DNA from: Pollenia angustigena | Lineage: Eukaryota > Arthropoda > Insecta > Diptera > Polleniidae | Assembly (NCBI GenBank): GCA_930367215.1 | Contig: OV884056.1 | Span: forward strand, 54,374,308 to 54,438,307 | Reading direction: 5' to 3' | Length of the DNA stretch: 64,000 bases | Shown here: positions 47,224-58,969 of the stretch, piece by piece | How positions within the stretch are numbered: the first letter of the stretch is position 1 | Layout: the number at the start of each line of letters is the position of its first letter | Notes under the pieces: model-generated | Told to the model about the DNA's origin: nothing | Databases searched by the model: none | Seen by the model: only the letters and a program-made list of their open reading frames with translations | Made by a program: the position numbers and the translations under genes

Positions 47224-47399
47224 TTTGAAATAAAATAGAGAAAAGCCTTTTGAATATCCATTTATTTGGCTTTTGAATGAAATAGTTTTATGGCATAAAT
47301 ATTGCTCGAAAGGTAGTCGGTAAATTATTAATAACATGTGTTATGTTGGTAAACACAAATTTTAGAGAGTATAACCTTTTCATCAGGGATGCAAAATGA

Positions 47400-48003
47400 G
47401 AAATTCCAGAGATGCTGTAACGCAGTTTACTTTCCCAGCTGAGGTATGACTCAGTCTGTCCAGGGTCAATTCGAAGGTCTACTTCCTTTGAAATGAAACA
47501 CGGGATGTTTTCGTGTATGTTCGCTTACAATAATTTTAACAAAGCTTTATTTACGAAATCTTAATCTACTCTAAATACTTAGAACTACGACGTCCTTCGG
47601 CGGATTCGGCGCGGCTGTGGACGGGAACGGGTGCTGAGGCAGCGTAATTTCGTGCACGTACGGCTGGTGACATTAGGAACGGCTAGATGTTGTTGGCATT
47701 AAGCACGTACGGTGGCGATCTGTGGGGCCGCGTTAATTTACTGAGTATTCGATCTGTCAGAGAAGATGAAAATAAACGGGGTTCGGTTATAGGTTGTTAG
47801 TATCTACATCTACGATCGAAACTATGCCGAGTACAGAACATTCGGTGCGCCCCGTAGTTGGCTGTACACACGACTAACTACTTCGACTAGTTGGGCCGAG
47901 CGCTTCGAACACAGGAGGATCTCGCAACCTCGGGTGTTCGGCTAACTACGGCCTCGGATAAGTCGGTGGCTGACGGTTGTCCGGCCATGGTGTGCCTAAC
48001 TAT
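47400..48003 (-). repeat. G+C-richer unique part of the tandem-repeat locus, possibly LTR-like
   Basis: Composition shifts sharply from the A+T-rich surroundings at 47580-48000 (CCTTCGGCGGATTCGGCGCG). On the minus strand an AATAAA near 47552 is followed by TTTGTTAAAATTATTGTAAG. Both fit the R/U5 part of a retroviral-type LTR read on the minus strand, but no TG...CA ends, primer site or coding region were found. Low certainty. A frame at 47891-48088 crosses a hAT boundary and is spurious. Confidence 0.3.
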
Positions 48004-48429
48004 CAGCGTGGCCATTTTGGCATTTTTGCAGCTAGATTTAGCATTTTTTTTGTCTGATTTAGCTGCAAATTTTTCATTTAGCAGTTAGCATTTTTCAACT
48101 ACATATTTAGCATTTTTTAGCATTATTTAATTTATTCAAGTAATCTTTTTTTGAAAATATCTTTCATATCAAATTGTTTTAAAGTTTGAACAGCTTGATC
48201 CATTAAATTTATGTTAAGCTGATTTTTTCCCTCAATTACGATTTTGAAAAATTTTTGGAAACGAAAAGAGATACCATAATTTTAAAATAGAAAAAAGAAA
48301 TACGAATTACATGCCGCGATTTTATAGCTCAATTAATAAGTCAACTTAGACAACGGTTGCCAAACAATTATCATAATTTAACAAATACTTAAATTTTTTG
48401 TGCAGAAAATGCTAATAAATGCAAATTAA

Positions 48430-48570
48430 GTCTAGGTTCACACTATGAAAGTTTTTTTTCAGAAAGTCTGAGTTTATGGGTGAGAGAAGAGAGAAGAATA
48501 TGTTCTTTTCCCCTGTCACCAAAAAACTCAAACTTTCTGAAAGAAAACTTTCATAGTGTGATCCCAGACT
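48430..48570. mobile_element. Small MITE, GTCTRGGTTCACAC ends, copy 2, TAA duplication
   Basis: TAA flanks both sides (48427-48429 and 48571-48573). Same 0.14-kb palindromic family as 29442-29584. The TAA suggests Harbinger-type mobilisation. Confidence 0.85.
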
Positions 48571-48588
48571 AAGCTAACATTTTGAAGA

Positions 48589-48856
48589 AGAAATTATTGA
48601 TTTCACTATAGAAGAAATAACGACTTTGGAACATCAGCGGCGGAAACAAAATTCATATGAATTGTTAAATAAGATCCCAACAGTTGATTTCTGGATAAAT
48701 GTATATGGATATAAAAATGCATTAAATGAAAATCCATTCATTGAATTAAATTCTTTTGCAACGAAGTTGTTGGATTTGCCATTTAGCAACGTGGAAGTTA
48801 AAATAGGTTTTATTGCAATACTAAATAATAGCCATTTATGCGTCAAGTTTCTTTGA
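48589..48856 (+). pseudogene. hAT transposase C-terminal (dimerisation) fragment
   Basis: An uninterrupted frame reads EIIDFTIEEITTLEHQRRKQ, then TVDFWINVYGYKNALNENPF, then IELNSFATKLLDLPFSNVEV. The FW...F..L..FA..LL.LP.SN.EV pattern is the dimerisation region of hAT transposases. The frame loses the motif after NVEV, where the family continues E-R-x-F-S. Located within an element with hAT ends and an 8-bp duplication, so superfamily assignment is supported from two sides. Confidence 0.75.
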
Positions 48857-49198
48857 TTTTTTGTTATGGTATGGTATCTTTTGTTTGAAAACATTTATGT
48901 ACATACGTATATGAAGACTGAAATATATTTGTTTTATAATTTTAAGACTTTTTATATTTAATATTTTATTTTATTATTATTTTTGAATCAGTTTGTTCTA
49001 TTAATATGATTATAGGGAAGAATTATGTAAAATAAATCATATATAAAGGTATATTAACTAAAATAACAAAACAATAATACAAATTAAATTTTAGCATTAT
49101 TTTTTGGCAGTTTAGGATTTTTTTTGACATTTTTTAGCATTATTTGAAAGCCGATTTAGCTGTAAAATATTTTTGGATATGGCCACACTGCTAACTAT

Positions 49199-49439
49199 AG
49201 TCTTAAATACTAGCAATTACTTAAAAATACTTCGGACACCAAGAGATTTCGGACGCCTTGGCGTTCGGCTAACTACGGTCTTAAATACTAGAAACTACTT
49301 AAAAATACTTCGGACACCAAGAGATTAAGGAGGCCTTGGCGTTCGGCTAAATACGGTTCTGGTTAATCAGGTTCGGTTAAATACTGGTAGAATACCTCGG
49401 GTACCATACTAAATACTACGGGTTGACTGCTGGTTCGTA
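49199..49439. repeat. Tandem repeat block, 78-bp unit
   Basis: TCTTAAATACTAG...GGACACCAAGAGATT...TTGGCGTTCGGCTAA occurs twice at a spacing of 78 bp, followed by a decayed third unit with GGTTCGGTTAAATACTGG. Continues the locus seen before the hAT insertion. Confidence 0.8.
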
Positions 49440-49447
49440 TTCACTAC

Positions 49448-50886
49448 CAGGGTTGTCAGATCGATTTTGACCTTTTTCGCCAAATTCAATATCAAAAATC
49501 ACCAAAGCCTTTGTTTACAAGTTTTTGACAATATTTATTTTTTTAAAATTATTTTTCTAAATTATTAAAAATATTTTTTATAAATCCTAAAAACTAAATT
49601 AGTGCCGTATCGCTTAAATACGCCAAAAATTCAAAAAAATTCGCCATAATATTTTGCTTAATTTTTATTTAGAACGAAATAAAAATAGTAAGTGAACACA
49701 AAAAAGGTACGATGTTTACTACAAAATAATTAATAGAAGTCTACTTAAAGCAAAAAAAAAAAAATGATTTTTTGTGGCTAATACTAAACTAATATTAAAA
49801 ACTCCCCGTCAAGACTCGCTATTTGTCTTCTAATTTGGAATACATTGTGAGGGTATAACATTAATGAACGAAAGTAAAAAAGAAGTGCAACATGTAATAT
49901 TCCCATTCATATAACTTATCAGGCATGTTCTGAAAATTACTTTTTGTGAAAGTGATTTGAAATCACAAAAAAAGTGTTCTTGGCAAAAAGCTTTTTTCAT
50001 AATTTTGATTTTAAACCAGTCAGCTACGTGGCCGCCGATTTAAAATTACTTGCTTATTTGTTTCCACCATTTTTAACCAAGTTAAAACTTTTGTGGTTTT
50101 CAAAACACCCATTAATCACAATTGTGATTTCAAAATCACAAGTGATTTGAAATCTCGTGATTTACAGAACATGCCTGTATAACTCCTAATAACGTGTCTA
50201 GAAGTTCGTATTGCATTCTAATTCGAAGGCGAGTTTTAGTGGAGTTCATAGTTTTAACACAGGCATTACTAGTTGTTATAACCGCATATTAAGGACAACC
50301 AAAGTAAAGTCCTCACAATTTTACGTACCTGCCGTATCCTTGTAGCTTTAAAATGTTGGCCTAAACTTATTTAGTTATCTTTCCAATTAACAAACGCTTA
50401 TTTTTTCCATTGTGTTTCATAAACGTCCTAAGGTATGATAGGATTCATAAAAATCTTTAAAATATCACTAACAACAACATATGTTATCTGTGACAATAAA
50501 TTGCCACATACATATAAGTATAATGTGAAAATGTTTATAGACTTAAAACATATTCGTGTTTTAGGGAATTCTATTTATTGATTTTTTCAAGAGCAATTTT
50601 ATATATAAAAAAACACTTCTAGAAGATTTTCATTAACTTCATCAGCCATTTGAACGTACCATCAAATACCTATCATACATATGATTGCCTGATATTTCAT
50701 TCATAAAAATACGAGAATTAAAACAATATTATTTCTAAGTATTGAACTTAACGAATTTCAAAACAAATTCTTAGGTCATCAAAAATAGCCAGTTGGCGAT
50801 TTTAACTACTTTATAAATCGCCATGTCGCCAAATCAAAAATTAGGTCGCCAAACATGTTTGAAAATCGCCACATCTGACAACCCTG
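49448..50886 (-). mobile_element. hAT element of the GGCGATTT family, reverse
   Basis: Exact 8-bp duplication TTCACTAC (49440-49447 and 50887-50894). Ends CAGGGTTGTCAGAT on both sides. Read in reverse it parallels 15420-17419. Contains the MITE at 49920-50177. Confidence 0.92.
49920..50177. mobile_element. MITE, CAGGCATGTTCTG ends, TAT duplication
   Basis: CAGGCATGTTCTG is mirrored as CAGAACATGCCTG; TAT flanks both sides. GTGATTTGAAATCAC palindromes lie inside. 258 bp. Confidence 0.8.
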
Positions 50887-50894
50887 TTCACTAC

Positions 50895-52015
50895 TGGTAA
50901 GAATACTGGTTTAACTACTCGGGCACCAACGGAATGCGAGAGCGTGGTGTACGACTAAATACTGGTTCGGTTTTACTCAGTCACCTACGGAATTCGAGAG
51001 CGAGGTGTTCGGGTAAATACGACTAACTACTGGTTTAACAACTCGGCACCAACGGAATGCGAGAGCGTGGTGTACGACTAAATACTGGTTCGGTTTTACT
51101 CGGGCACCTACGGAATTCGAGAGCGATGTGTTCGGGTAAATACGGCTAACTACTGGTTTAACTACTCGGCACCAACGGAATGCGAGAGCAGGGCTGTCAG
51201 ATATGGCGATTTCTCGCCAAACGTGGCGATTTTGAAAAGTGTTTGGCGATGGGATTTCCCATTTGGCGACTGGCGACTTTTATGGCGATTTCTGATATAA
51301 CTGGCGATTAACTTGGCTATTTTTACCATTTATATTATTTCAGCAATTTTGTTTAACAACTTGGCATTTTTGTTATCATTACTAATATAAAAAAACATAT
51401 TAAGTGAATTTTATATTCAGCCACTATTTTATTCTAATAGTATGTATGTAATTCTAATAGCATGTAGGTCAAAACTCCAGTAATGAAATCGGTGAGGCTG
51501 AAGTGTACGATCTTATAGACTTGTGTACTTAGTTTAAGTTTTTAACTGAACACATATATGATCTCTAAAAAAAAATTACAGAAACAAAACAAAAAATCTT
51601 TGGAAAAGGTTTCCTGATGAGCCGGCCTAAGCAACCAGTGAAATGCGCATAGAAGCTAGCTTTCCCTCAACAATAAATCTCAGTGTATTTATCAAATATG
51701 AAAAATTGGGAGCGACTTTTTTGTATTTTTTCTCAGTTTTTGGCGATTTTTGACTGAAAAATTATACTAGCGTTTTTTGTATGCAAAATTTAATTTAAAA
51801 AAAAGACAATTTTACAAAAACTGAACAAAATCGACGTTTGGCGATTTTTGGCGATTTCTGACATCCGGTATGGCGATGGAGCTCAAAAAAATCTGACAAC
51901 CCTGTGCGAGAGCATGGTGTACGACTAAATACTGGTTCGGTTTTACTCGGGCACCTACAGAATTCGAGAGCGAGGTGCTCGGGTAAATACTACTAACTAC
52001 CGAGAGTAAATACTG
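50895..52015. repeat. Tandem repeat with dimeric 124-bp unit (interrupted)
   Basis: Units begin at about 50908, 51032 and 51155 (GGTTTAAC) with periods of 124 and 123 bp. Each unit has two related halves: one with CACCAACGGAATGCGAGAGC, the other with CACCTACGGAATTCGAGAGC. The array resumes at 51905 after the hAT insertion and fades by 52015. No frame runs through it. Confidence 0.85.
51189..51904. mobile_element. hAT MITE of the GGCGATTT family, copy 4
   Basis: Exact 8-bp duplication TGCGAGAG (51181-51188 and 51905-51912), so the insertion hit a repeat unit at its TGCGAGAGC motif. Ends as in 6075-7401. A shortened copy of repeat X is present at 51603-51685. Confidence 0.92.
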
Positions 52016-52022
52016 GGGTTAA

Positions 52023-52588
52023 GGCAAGGCGAATTCATAAAGGTGACATTTTCGAGTCATCTGTTTATTGTTTATTTTTTTGTGTGTATACTGAATGTCA
52101 AGCTTTATTTACATTTTGTGAAAAAATTAATCAAAATTTAAAATTCAAATAAAAAAAGTGAATATAAAATATAAACACAAGAAATTAAAAATCCGTAAGG
52201 AATAAGTGGGGCCACAATCAGTGTTACCGTCGGATATTTCCAAAAAGTACCAAAAAAAGGGGATATCTATAAAAAAAGTGGCACCAAAAAGAGGATTTAA
52301 AAATTTTGTTAATATTTCTCTCGAGAAGTAATTTTTATAAAATATTTTCTTTAATGTTTTGGTAATTCAAAAACGTTAAACTTGTTTTCTGCCAAACATG
52401 TTTTTTATATTATGACATTGTTGCAGTAAATAGAAGGTATTTATGTAATGTGTTTTATATGTATATACATTTATTAATATATTTCTTGTACTTTTCCTTC
52501 TGAATACATTGTCTTTGACTTATTAAAGACATTGTATTAAACTTTAATACATGTCTTTAATAATTAAAGTCATGTCTACCTGCACTTA
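52023..52588. other. Isolated element ends, no gene
   Basis: A single CAAGGCGAATTCATAAAGG edge at 52023 belongs to the CCAAGGC MITE family. CAGTGTTACCGTCGGATATT at 52221 followed by GGGGATATC looks like a hAT left end. No matching right ends found. Confidence 0.4.
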
Positions 52589-53240
52589 AAAACTTTATTT
52601 TTTGGAATACTTTAGCCGAATATGAGCACAGTTTTCTCCCATCACGTCACATTTATCAGATACACCAATTACTGTTACTGTGGTACAATTAATAACAAAA
52701 TCCATAGTTTTATAATTTTATTTTACAGTCAACCTAATTACAAAAGTTATAGGCTCAGGCCCACGATGTCGACAAAAACATTTCCTTCGTTTATTTGTAT
52801 TGAAAACAAAAACAAAGTTAAGTTTTTTATAAATATGTGAAAGAAATGTTCTTGTCGAAACCGTGGGCCTGGCAGCCTAGCTATAATCGGATAATAACAA
52901 GAAATCCTATAACAAAAAAACGAAAATATCACTTTTTCAAATACTTTTTATTTAATCAGTTCCGCTCTTTAATACAAATGAATGCATACATGCTACTGAA
53001 TTTTAGTGCTATTGTTTTAATTTCTTTACTAAAGCATATTTAGTTTTTATCCAATTTCGTCTATTATTGCTTAAAATTTTTGTAATCAGGTTTATAGACC
53101 AAAACTATAAAACTGGATTTTGTTATTAATTGTGGTACAAAACATCTTCCGAAATTACAATAATTGGTTTATCTGATAAATATGAAGCGATGGGATAAAA
53201 CTGCTCTCATATCGTCTTTAGCATTCCAAAATATATAAGA
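52589..53240. repeat. Large fold-back, arms about 0.2 kb
   Basis: The left arm (52589-52750) matches the reverse of the right arm (about 53080-53240), including TTTTGGAAT, ATATGAG, CAGTTTT, ATTTATCAGATA, ACCAATTA and ATTAATAACAAAATCCA. The spacer holds a second palindrome at 52751-52878 whose edges are CAGGCCCACGATGTCGAC and its inverse. No coding frame. Confidence 0.7.
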
Positions 53241-53572
53241 ATCAGTTCGAATGGTAAACAATATTTTTCAATGTCGTCCTGTATTATATATTAATGGTCA
53301 GTTTGATACAAATTTTTTACAATTAATTGTTCTTAAAACGACTTCTATACTTTCGCAAAATGTCATCACTTGCAACCCAATTTTCAAGGCTAGTATCTAA
53401 CAAATTTAAAGATAAAAGCATGGATGTGCAAGTATTTACTTTTAACCTTTTTGTTACTTAATTTTTGATTAAAGTTTACTTAGTAAAAACACACTCAGCA
53501 GAAGATCTATTGTGTGACAATGTAAAAATATTAGAGATCAATTTGTACAAGTGTGAATATATATACAGTAGA

Positions 53573-53875
53573 GCGACTCACCAAAAAAAGTGCTCGATGT
53601 CCCCTTCTAAAAATGAGCCTTGGACTTTTTTAAGATGACATTTTGAATACTTCGGCTCCAGCTTTGACCTCTCGTGAGCTGGACCAGTTTCAAAAAGGGT
53701 ATATTTTTGCATGTTTTGTTAATTTAAGAATCTGCTTCCTTACCAACATATACAAATTTTATATCGTAAGAAAGGTTTTTTAAGGCGCGTCCAACTGTGT
53801 ATACAATTTTTCCAAGGACGATCATCCATGTCCTTTTTTTAAAGGATTTTCTGTAAAAAAAAAAACGGTTTTTGA
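53573..53875. repeat. Rearranged copy of repeat Z
   Basis: 53573-53755 follows 31790-31970 directly (GAGCGACTCACCAAAA, then TTTGACCTCTCGTGAG). 53790-53875 follows 32300-32400 in reverse (GTATACAATT, AAGGATTTTCTG). Part of the element has been inverted. Confidence 0.65.
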
Positions 53876-54469
53876 ATTTTTTGTGACAGAAGCCAGTATA
53901 AGTGTTATTTTAAAAAATAAACTCCTTTTATTGTCTGACATTTTCTGGACTCTGTATGAGCAAAATCGTGATAAAAATTATGAGATTGTGTTACGTGCAC
54001 AACTTCGACTATGCGCCATTGTTATCAGAGAAAATAATATTGATAACACGAGTTTTTCCAAAAATTTGCGTAAAGATTGTTTAACCTCTGCAGACCATGG
54101 GTACACATATGTGCACCTTAAAATAGTACAAGTTTTAAAGACTTGCGACATCGCACAGTGCTTTGGCCCATAGTCATAAATCAAAAAAAAAAAAAAACAA
54201 GTCTTATATTGTACTTAAAAATGTACAGATCGATAGATAACAAAATAATTAAAATGAATTTTGAAGAATTTTCAAGATTTAACTCTTTTTGGCGGCGCTA
54301 GAGGGCGCCAAAGTTTGAGAATTTATAGTAAAAATGACCAAACAACTACTTGAGTTTTACATGCTTTAGGAAAACTGCTGTAAAACTGTTGTTGTTTAAA
54401 GCACGAAATTAAAATTTTTTTAAATTATTTTCTCATAAGTGTTTTTTTTATTGGTTTGAAAAATGCTTA

Positions 54470-55863
54470 CGGTCTAATTCATAAAAATTTCTTGTTTCAG
54501 CTTTAATGAATACAATAGTTATCAAACACTTTTTGTTTTATAAACCATTAATAAAAAATCTAATTTATAAACGCTTAATAGGAGTGGATTAACAATTAAA
54601 CGTTTATATTACTTTTGTATTATTATGTTGGCAACATCATGATATTTTAATTGTAATTTTTGTAATAGTGATGCATACAACTAGGGATGAAACGATACGA
54701 GTAAATAAAAATATCATACAACGAACGAATTTTAAGTGAATTTCTGTTTTGTTTTCAATTTAAAATGAATTTCTGTTTTTTAAAACGTTATATTTGAATT
54801 AATTTTATGTTTTTTTTGTTAATAAAATACATACTATTGAAATAGAAGCGAAATATGCAAATCATATTTCAGTGCGTACCAATAACGTTTGGGAAATTTT
54901 TAAATGTCTTAAATTCTCTCATAAGGATTGCTTCCTCTATAAGAGATGAAGGCATTTTAATTTTTCTATTGCCCCAGCGAGCTAAGGCACGAGCCACTCT
55001 GGCTGAAATTCTACACACTGTTGCTTGAGAGAACCCATGAAGATCGGCTGCATCATCTTAAATCTACGAATTGTTTTTTTAACTTCAATTTAATTTGTTG
55101 TTATCGTTATTTTGGTAATAGCTAAAATTAGTTTTTAAATTTCTAGCAGACACATTTTTACAAAAATGTAGTTTTAAATCAATTCTATATACTAATAGTG
55201 ACACCCTTTTTTTAACATTTAATACCTTTTTTGATGTCTCGAATATATTTAGAGATATCTAGCTCTAGCATTTCCTGATATCCTTAATTTTACAGTTCTC
55301 ATTGGCTTCATTTGTCACTTTTTGTGCTATATTCAAAGCATGTAGGACAAAACATTTTTGTTCCGTGCGGCAAACCAGTAACCAACAGACGATATACTTT
55401 GTGGTTTCTACTTTGTGTTTACTTTAACAAATACTATCTATACCTATTTGAAAGACATTTTAAAATATAAGTGTAATGAATGGTAAAAAAAAGAGGTTTA
55501 CATTATTTGAAATAAATCTTAATAGCTTTTTATGCAAAAACTTATAACGACTTTTAGTTTTAACAGAGAACAAACATAAGTATCTCGCGACCCACGTTAT
55601 TTTTTACAAAAAAATCCATCAAGCTGCTTATATTATATAAAACTAATTCAAATATTAGTATTAAACTTTTTTATTAAAATAAATAAAAAGACAAAAATGT
55701 TTAATTTTTCATGCAATTATTAAAATTTTATTTTAACAAACATTGAAATATCAGTTTATTAAACGCTTAAAGTAGGGTAAAGGCTACGATAAATATTTCA
55801 AATATATGAAACGTTTATTAAACGACTTATAATGCTGCAATGAAGTGTTTATGAATTAGACTG
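54470..55863 (-). mobile_element. PIF/Harbinger element with transposase remnant
   Basis: Ends CGGTCTAATTCATAAA and, reversed, CAGTCTAATTCATAAA, with TTA on both sides (54467-54469 and 55864-55866). The paralogous stretch at 57573-57620 carries the uninterrupted AAAAATGCTTA junction, an empty site. Transposase fragment at 54869-55054. Confidence 0.88.
54869..55054 (-). pseudogene. Harbinger (HARBI1-type) transposase fragment
   Basis: Minus-strand frame: DAADLHGFSQATVCRISARV (helix-turn-helix-like), then ARALARWGNRKIKMPS, ending FPNVIGTH and a stop. In intact HARBI1-type proteins FP-x-V-I-G is followed by C-I-D-G-T-H with the first catalytic Asp; here Cys-Ile-Asp-Gly is deleted, so the site is destroyed. 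Confidence 0.8.
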
Positions 55864-56266
55864 TTATTGTTTACTTAAGCTCTAAAAATTTTCTAACTTT
55901 GATGGAATATTAAAGAAAAAAGAAAAATACCGTCTGTGGGTTTTTTTCTGATTTCGAATATTTAAACTGTTTTCTAATAACTCCAAGAAAAACAATTGAA
56001 AAAATTTTACCACAACTTGAAAAAAAAAAATAATTTTTTTTAAATGGCTATTTTCATGATTTTTGCTCAAATTTTGATAGTTTTCAGGAGTTTAAAAGAC
56101 AATTAACTATAAATACTGTGAAATATTAATTCAAACTTATACCGTTCAATAAAAAACAACAAAAATCAAAATATGTATAAAAAATTTTTTGTGTTTGCCT
56201 GCATTTTACGGCATAAGAGGGCGCTGAAATCACAAATGCCCTTGGTTTTTTATTGTTTCAAGAAAA

Positions 56267-57436
56267 TTTTAATTTCAAAAGATTTTGTTATTCGTGCTTA
56301 ATTCCCAGTTTTTATTCTTGATAAAAACACTTGAAATTTATTGTTGATGGGATAAGCTATTCCTAAGCATTTCACTGGTTGCTTAGGCCAGATCATCAGG
56401 AAACTTCATCCATAAAAATTTTAGAAAAACTAAAGATATTAAACCAAATAAAACTGTTAAACGTATAAGACTTATAGCAACAGTTTTACTTGTAACAATA
56501 TCAAAGCTTTAACAAAACACATCAACAAGAAAAAAGTGGGTTTATCTCATCTTACATGCCCCCCTACAATTAGTTGAAATTCTCTCAACATTAATTGTAG
56601 TTGTAAGTAGGTTAAGAAAAACAAAATAAAAAACAAACAACAACTTACAAAAGATGTTGTCAATTTTATTGTTGATGTGTTTTGTTAAAGCTTTGATATT
56701 GTTACAAGTAAAACTGTTGCTATAAGTCTTATACGTTTAACAGTTTTATTTGGTTTAATATCTTTAGTTTTTCTAAAATTTTTATGGATGAAGTTTCCTG
56801 ATGATCTGGCCTAAGCAACCAGTGAAATGCATAGGAATAGCTTATCCCATCAACAATAAATTTCAAGTGTTTTTATCAAGAATAAAAACTGGGAATTAAG
56901 CACGAATAACAAAATCTTTTGAAATTAAAATTTTGTATTCCCAAAAATTGAAATTACTTTTTGATAATAAACAGGCAAGTGCACGGCCTAAAAAAACACT
57001 TAATTGACAACATCTTTTGTAAGTTGTTGTTTGTTTGTTATTTTGTTTTTCTTAACCTACTTACAACTACAATTAATGTTGAGAGAATTTCAACTAATTG
57101 TAGGGGGGAATGTAAGATGAGATAAACCCACTTTTTTATTGTTGATGTGTTTTGTTAAAGCTTTGATATTGTTACAAGTAAAACTGTTGCTATAAGTCTT
57201 ATACGTTTAACAGTTTTATTTGGTTTAATATCTTTAGTTTTTCTAAAATTTTTATGGATGAAGTTTCCTGATGATCTGGCCTAAGCAACCAGTGAAATGC
57301 ATAGGAATAGCTTATCCCATCAACAAAAAATTTCAAGTGTTTTTATCAAGAATAAAAACTGGGAATTAAGCACGAATAACAAAATCTTTTGAAATTAAAA
57401 TTTTGTATTCCCAAAAATTGAAATTACTTTTTGATA
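56267..57436. repeat. Compound fold-back of repeat X (three copies)
   Basis: Order: repeat X inverted (56267-56520), spacer S forward (56533-56662), X forward (56667-56960), S inverted (56999-57130), X forward (57137-57436). The two forward X copies are 470 bp apart and almost identical. S contains ACAATTAGTTGAAATTCTC and TTACAAAAGATGTTGTCAA. Sequence identity is far higher than with the copies at 1498 and 51603, so the triplication is recent. Confidence 0.85.
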
Positions 57437-57800
57437 AGTTTCAAGAAAATAATTGTAAAAAATTCATTTTCTGGATTACGAGATTCAAATTTTTTTCTGT
57501 AACACCTAACTATATTCTAAACCAACTATAAAAAAAACTTTAGGGGAATTATGCTCCTATACATATTTTTTAATGGTTTGAAAAATGCTTATTATTTACT
57601 TAAGCTCTAAAAATTTCCTAACTTGGATGGAATATTAAAAAAAAAGAGAAATACCGTCTATGGGTTTTTTCTGATTTCGAATATTTAGACTGTTTTCTAA
57701 TAACTACAAGAAAAAAATATGAAAAAAAATTTATTTAAAAAAAATGCTATTTTCGTGATTTTCGCTCAAATTTTCATAGATTGAATTAGTTTAAAAAAAA
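57437..57800 (+). repeat. Second copy of Harbinger-flanking sequence
   Basis: 57573-57720 repeats 54453-54469 joined to 55864-56010 (TTACTTAAGCTCTAAAAATT, then ACCGTCT and GATTTCGAATATTTA), without the Harbinger element. Marks a direct duplication inside the Transib-like element older than the Harbinger insertion. Confidence 0.8.
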
Positions 57801-57891
57801 TCAACTAGGAACATAATAAGAAATATTAAGGCATTAAAGTGGATTTATGTAATTATAATGAAACGTTACTAATAACTAAAATAAATTTCAG

Positions 57892-58191
57892 GGTGCTTGT
57901 CCGAAGAAGCATTGGAAGCCAACCACAAAATCGTGAGAAAAACCAGACTTTCCCATACGAGAAAAACGTCACGACGACACTCATAAAGATTTAATGACTC
58001 ATTTAATACATTCCTCAGATCCGTTGTTATCTTCAAACAGGAATTTAAAGACTAAAAAAAATATATTTTTTGAAGAAGTTGAGAAATATATACTGAGAGA
58101 AAATGTACCAGTTAAAGATGACGAAACAAATGTTTCGTTGAGCGGCAATATTTTTTTGGAAGAATTCAGTACTGAAGATGATTTATTGTAA
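57892..58191 (+). pseudogene. Transib transposase C-terminal remnant (RAG1-like)
   Basis: After a possible splice acceptor (AAATTTCAG at 57883-57891) the frame reads CLSEEALEANHKIVRKTRLS, then HTRKTSRRH, a 1-nt frameshift near 57980, then KDLMTHLIHSSDPLLSS and an acidic tail ending at TAA. SEEA-x-E-x-x-H-K followed by a basic R-K-x-R-x-x-x-x-R-K run matches the region of the third catalytic acidic residue in Transib transposases and the corresponding SEGNESGNK region of RAG1 core. Recognition is from memory of the family pattern, not a search. Upstream catalytic parts were not found. Confidence 0.6.
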
Positions 58192-58274
58192 TTAAAAAAT
58201 ATGAACATACATATGTAAATAATAAATAAATTAGTTTAAAGAAAATAAATTAGGAATATAATAAGAAATAATTC

Positions 58275-58968
58275 CAAATAATTCATTAGATCGGCTCAGA
58301 ATCACTTTCTGAGTCGATCTAACGATGTCCGTCCGGCCGGCTGGCGGTCCATGCAACCTTGTGCATACAGATCGCCAATTCGGAGACAATTTGATGAAAT
58401 TTGTCCCAGAGGCTCTGACTGGTACAAGGACCAAGCCTATTAAAAATGGAACGAATCGGTCCATAATTTTACAAAAGCCATCTTATTACATCGGCAAGAT
58501 TAAATTTGGTCCAAACCAAACTAATTTTATTGCAATCAAAATCAGCTTATCAAATTGTATTGGAATCTTTCTATTTTTGAACATAGCTCCCATACAAATC
58601 ATTCTCCCGAAAAAGCTTTTTATGCCAGCTTCCTTAAAAATATTAGTATTTACATACAAATTGGCGACAATGACTTTTACGATAGCTACTAAGTCATGAC
58701 AAAATGTTGTCCAGATAGGTCCAAAATAAACTATAGGTTCCATATAAACCCTCATCCAAAAAACTCATATACGGAGCTTAAGATATCTAAACAATATTCG
58801 GGAGAAAGAACTTTTAAACGAATCTTAACCTCATAACATAATATTGTTCTGGCGGGTCCATGATTGCCCATGGGTCCCAAATACATTACACTCTAGGAAA
58901 TTTGTTTTTAAATACTATGCTATAGGGTATCACATGGTCGGGCTTGACCGATTATACTTTCTTACTTG
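58275..58968 (-). repeat. Dispersed repeat Y, copy 3
   Basis: Reverse copy of 1866-2575: starts with the CAGAATCACTTTCTGAGTCG palindrome and ends CGATTATACTTTCTTACTTG. The frame at 58325-58699 lies entirely in it and is not supported. Confidence 0.85.
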
Positions 58969-58969
58969 T

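Larger units (their letters stand above)
48004..49190 (+). mobile_element. hAT element with TTTAGCATTTTT repeats and coding remnant
   Basis: Exact 8-bp duplication CTAACTAT (47996-48003 and 49191-49198). Ends CAGCGTGGCCA and, reversed, CAGTGTGGCCA. TTTAGCATTTTT repeats at both subterminal regions. Holds a hAT C-terminal remnant (48589-48856) and a nested small MITE (48430-48570). Confidence 0.92.

Noticed and set aside
47891..48088. ORF of 65 residues at the tandem-repeat island
   Set aside because: It crosses the hAT insertion point at 48004, so its second half is transposon sequence.
57137..57436. Repeat X copies as LTRs of a retrotransposon
   Set aside because: No TG...CA ends, no primer-binding site, and the copies are partly inverted.
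58325..58699. A 124-residue plus-strand ORF
   Set aside because: It lies fully inside dispersed repeat Y and is not open in the other two copies.
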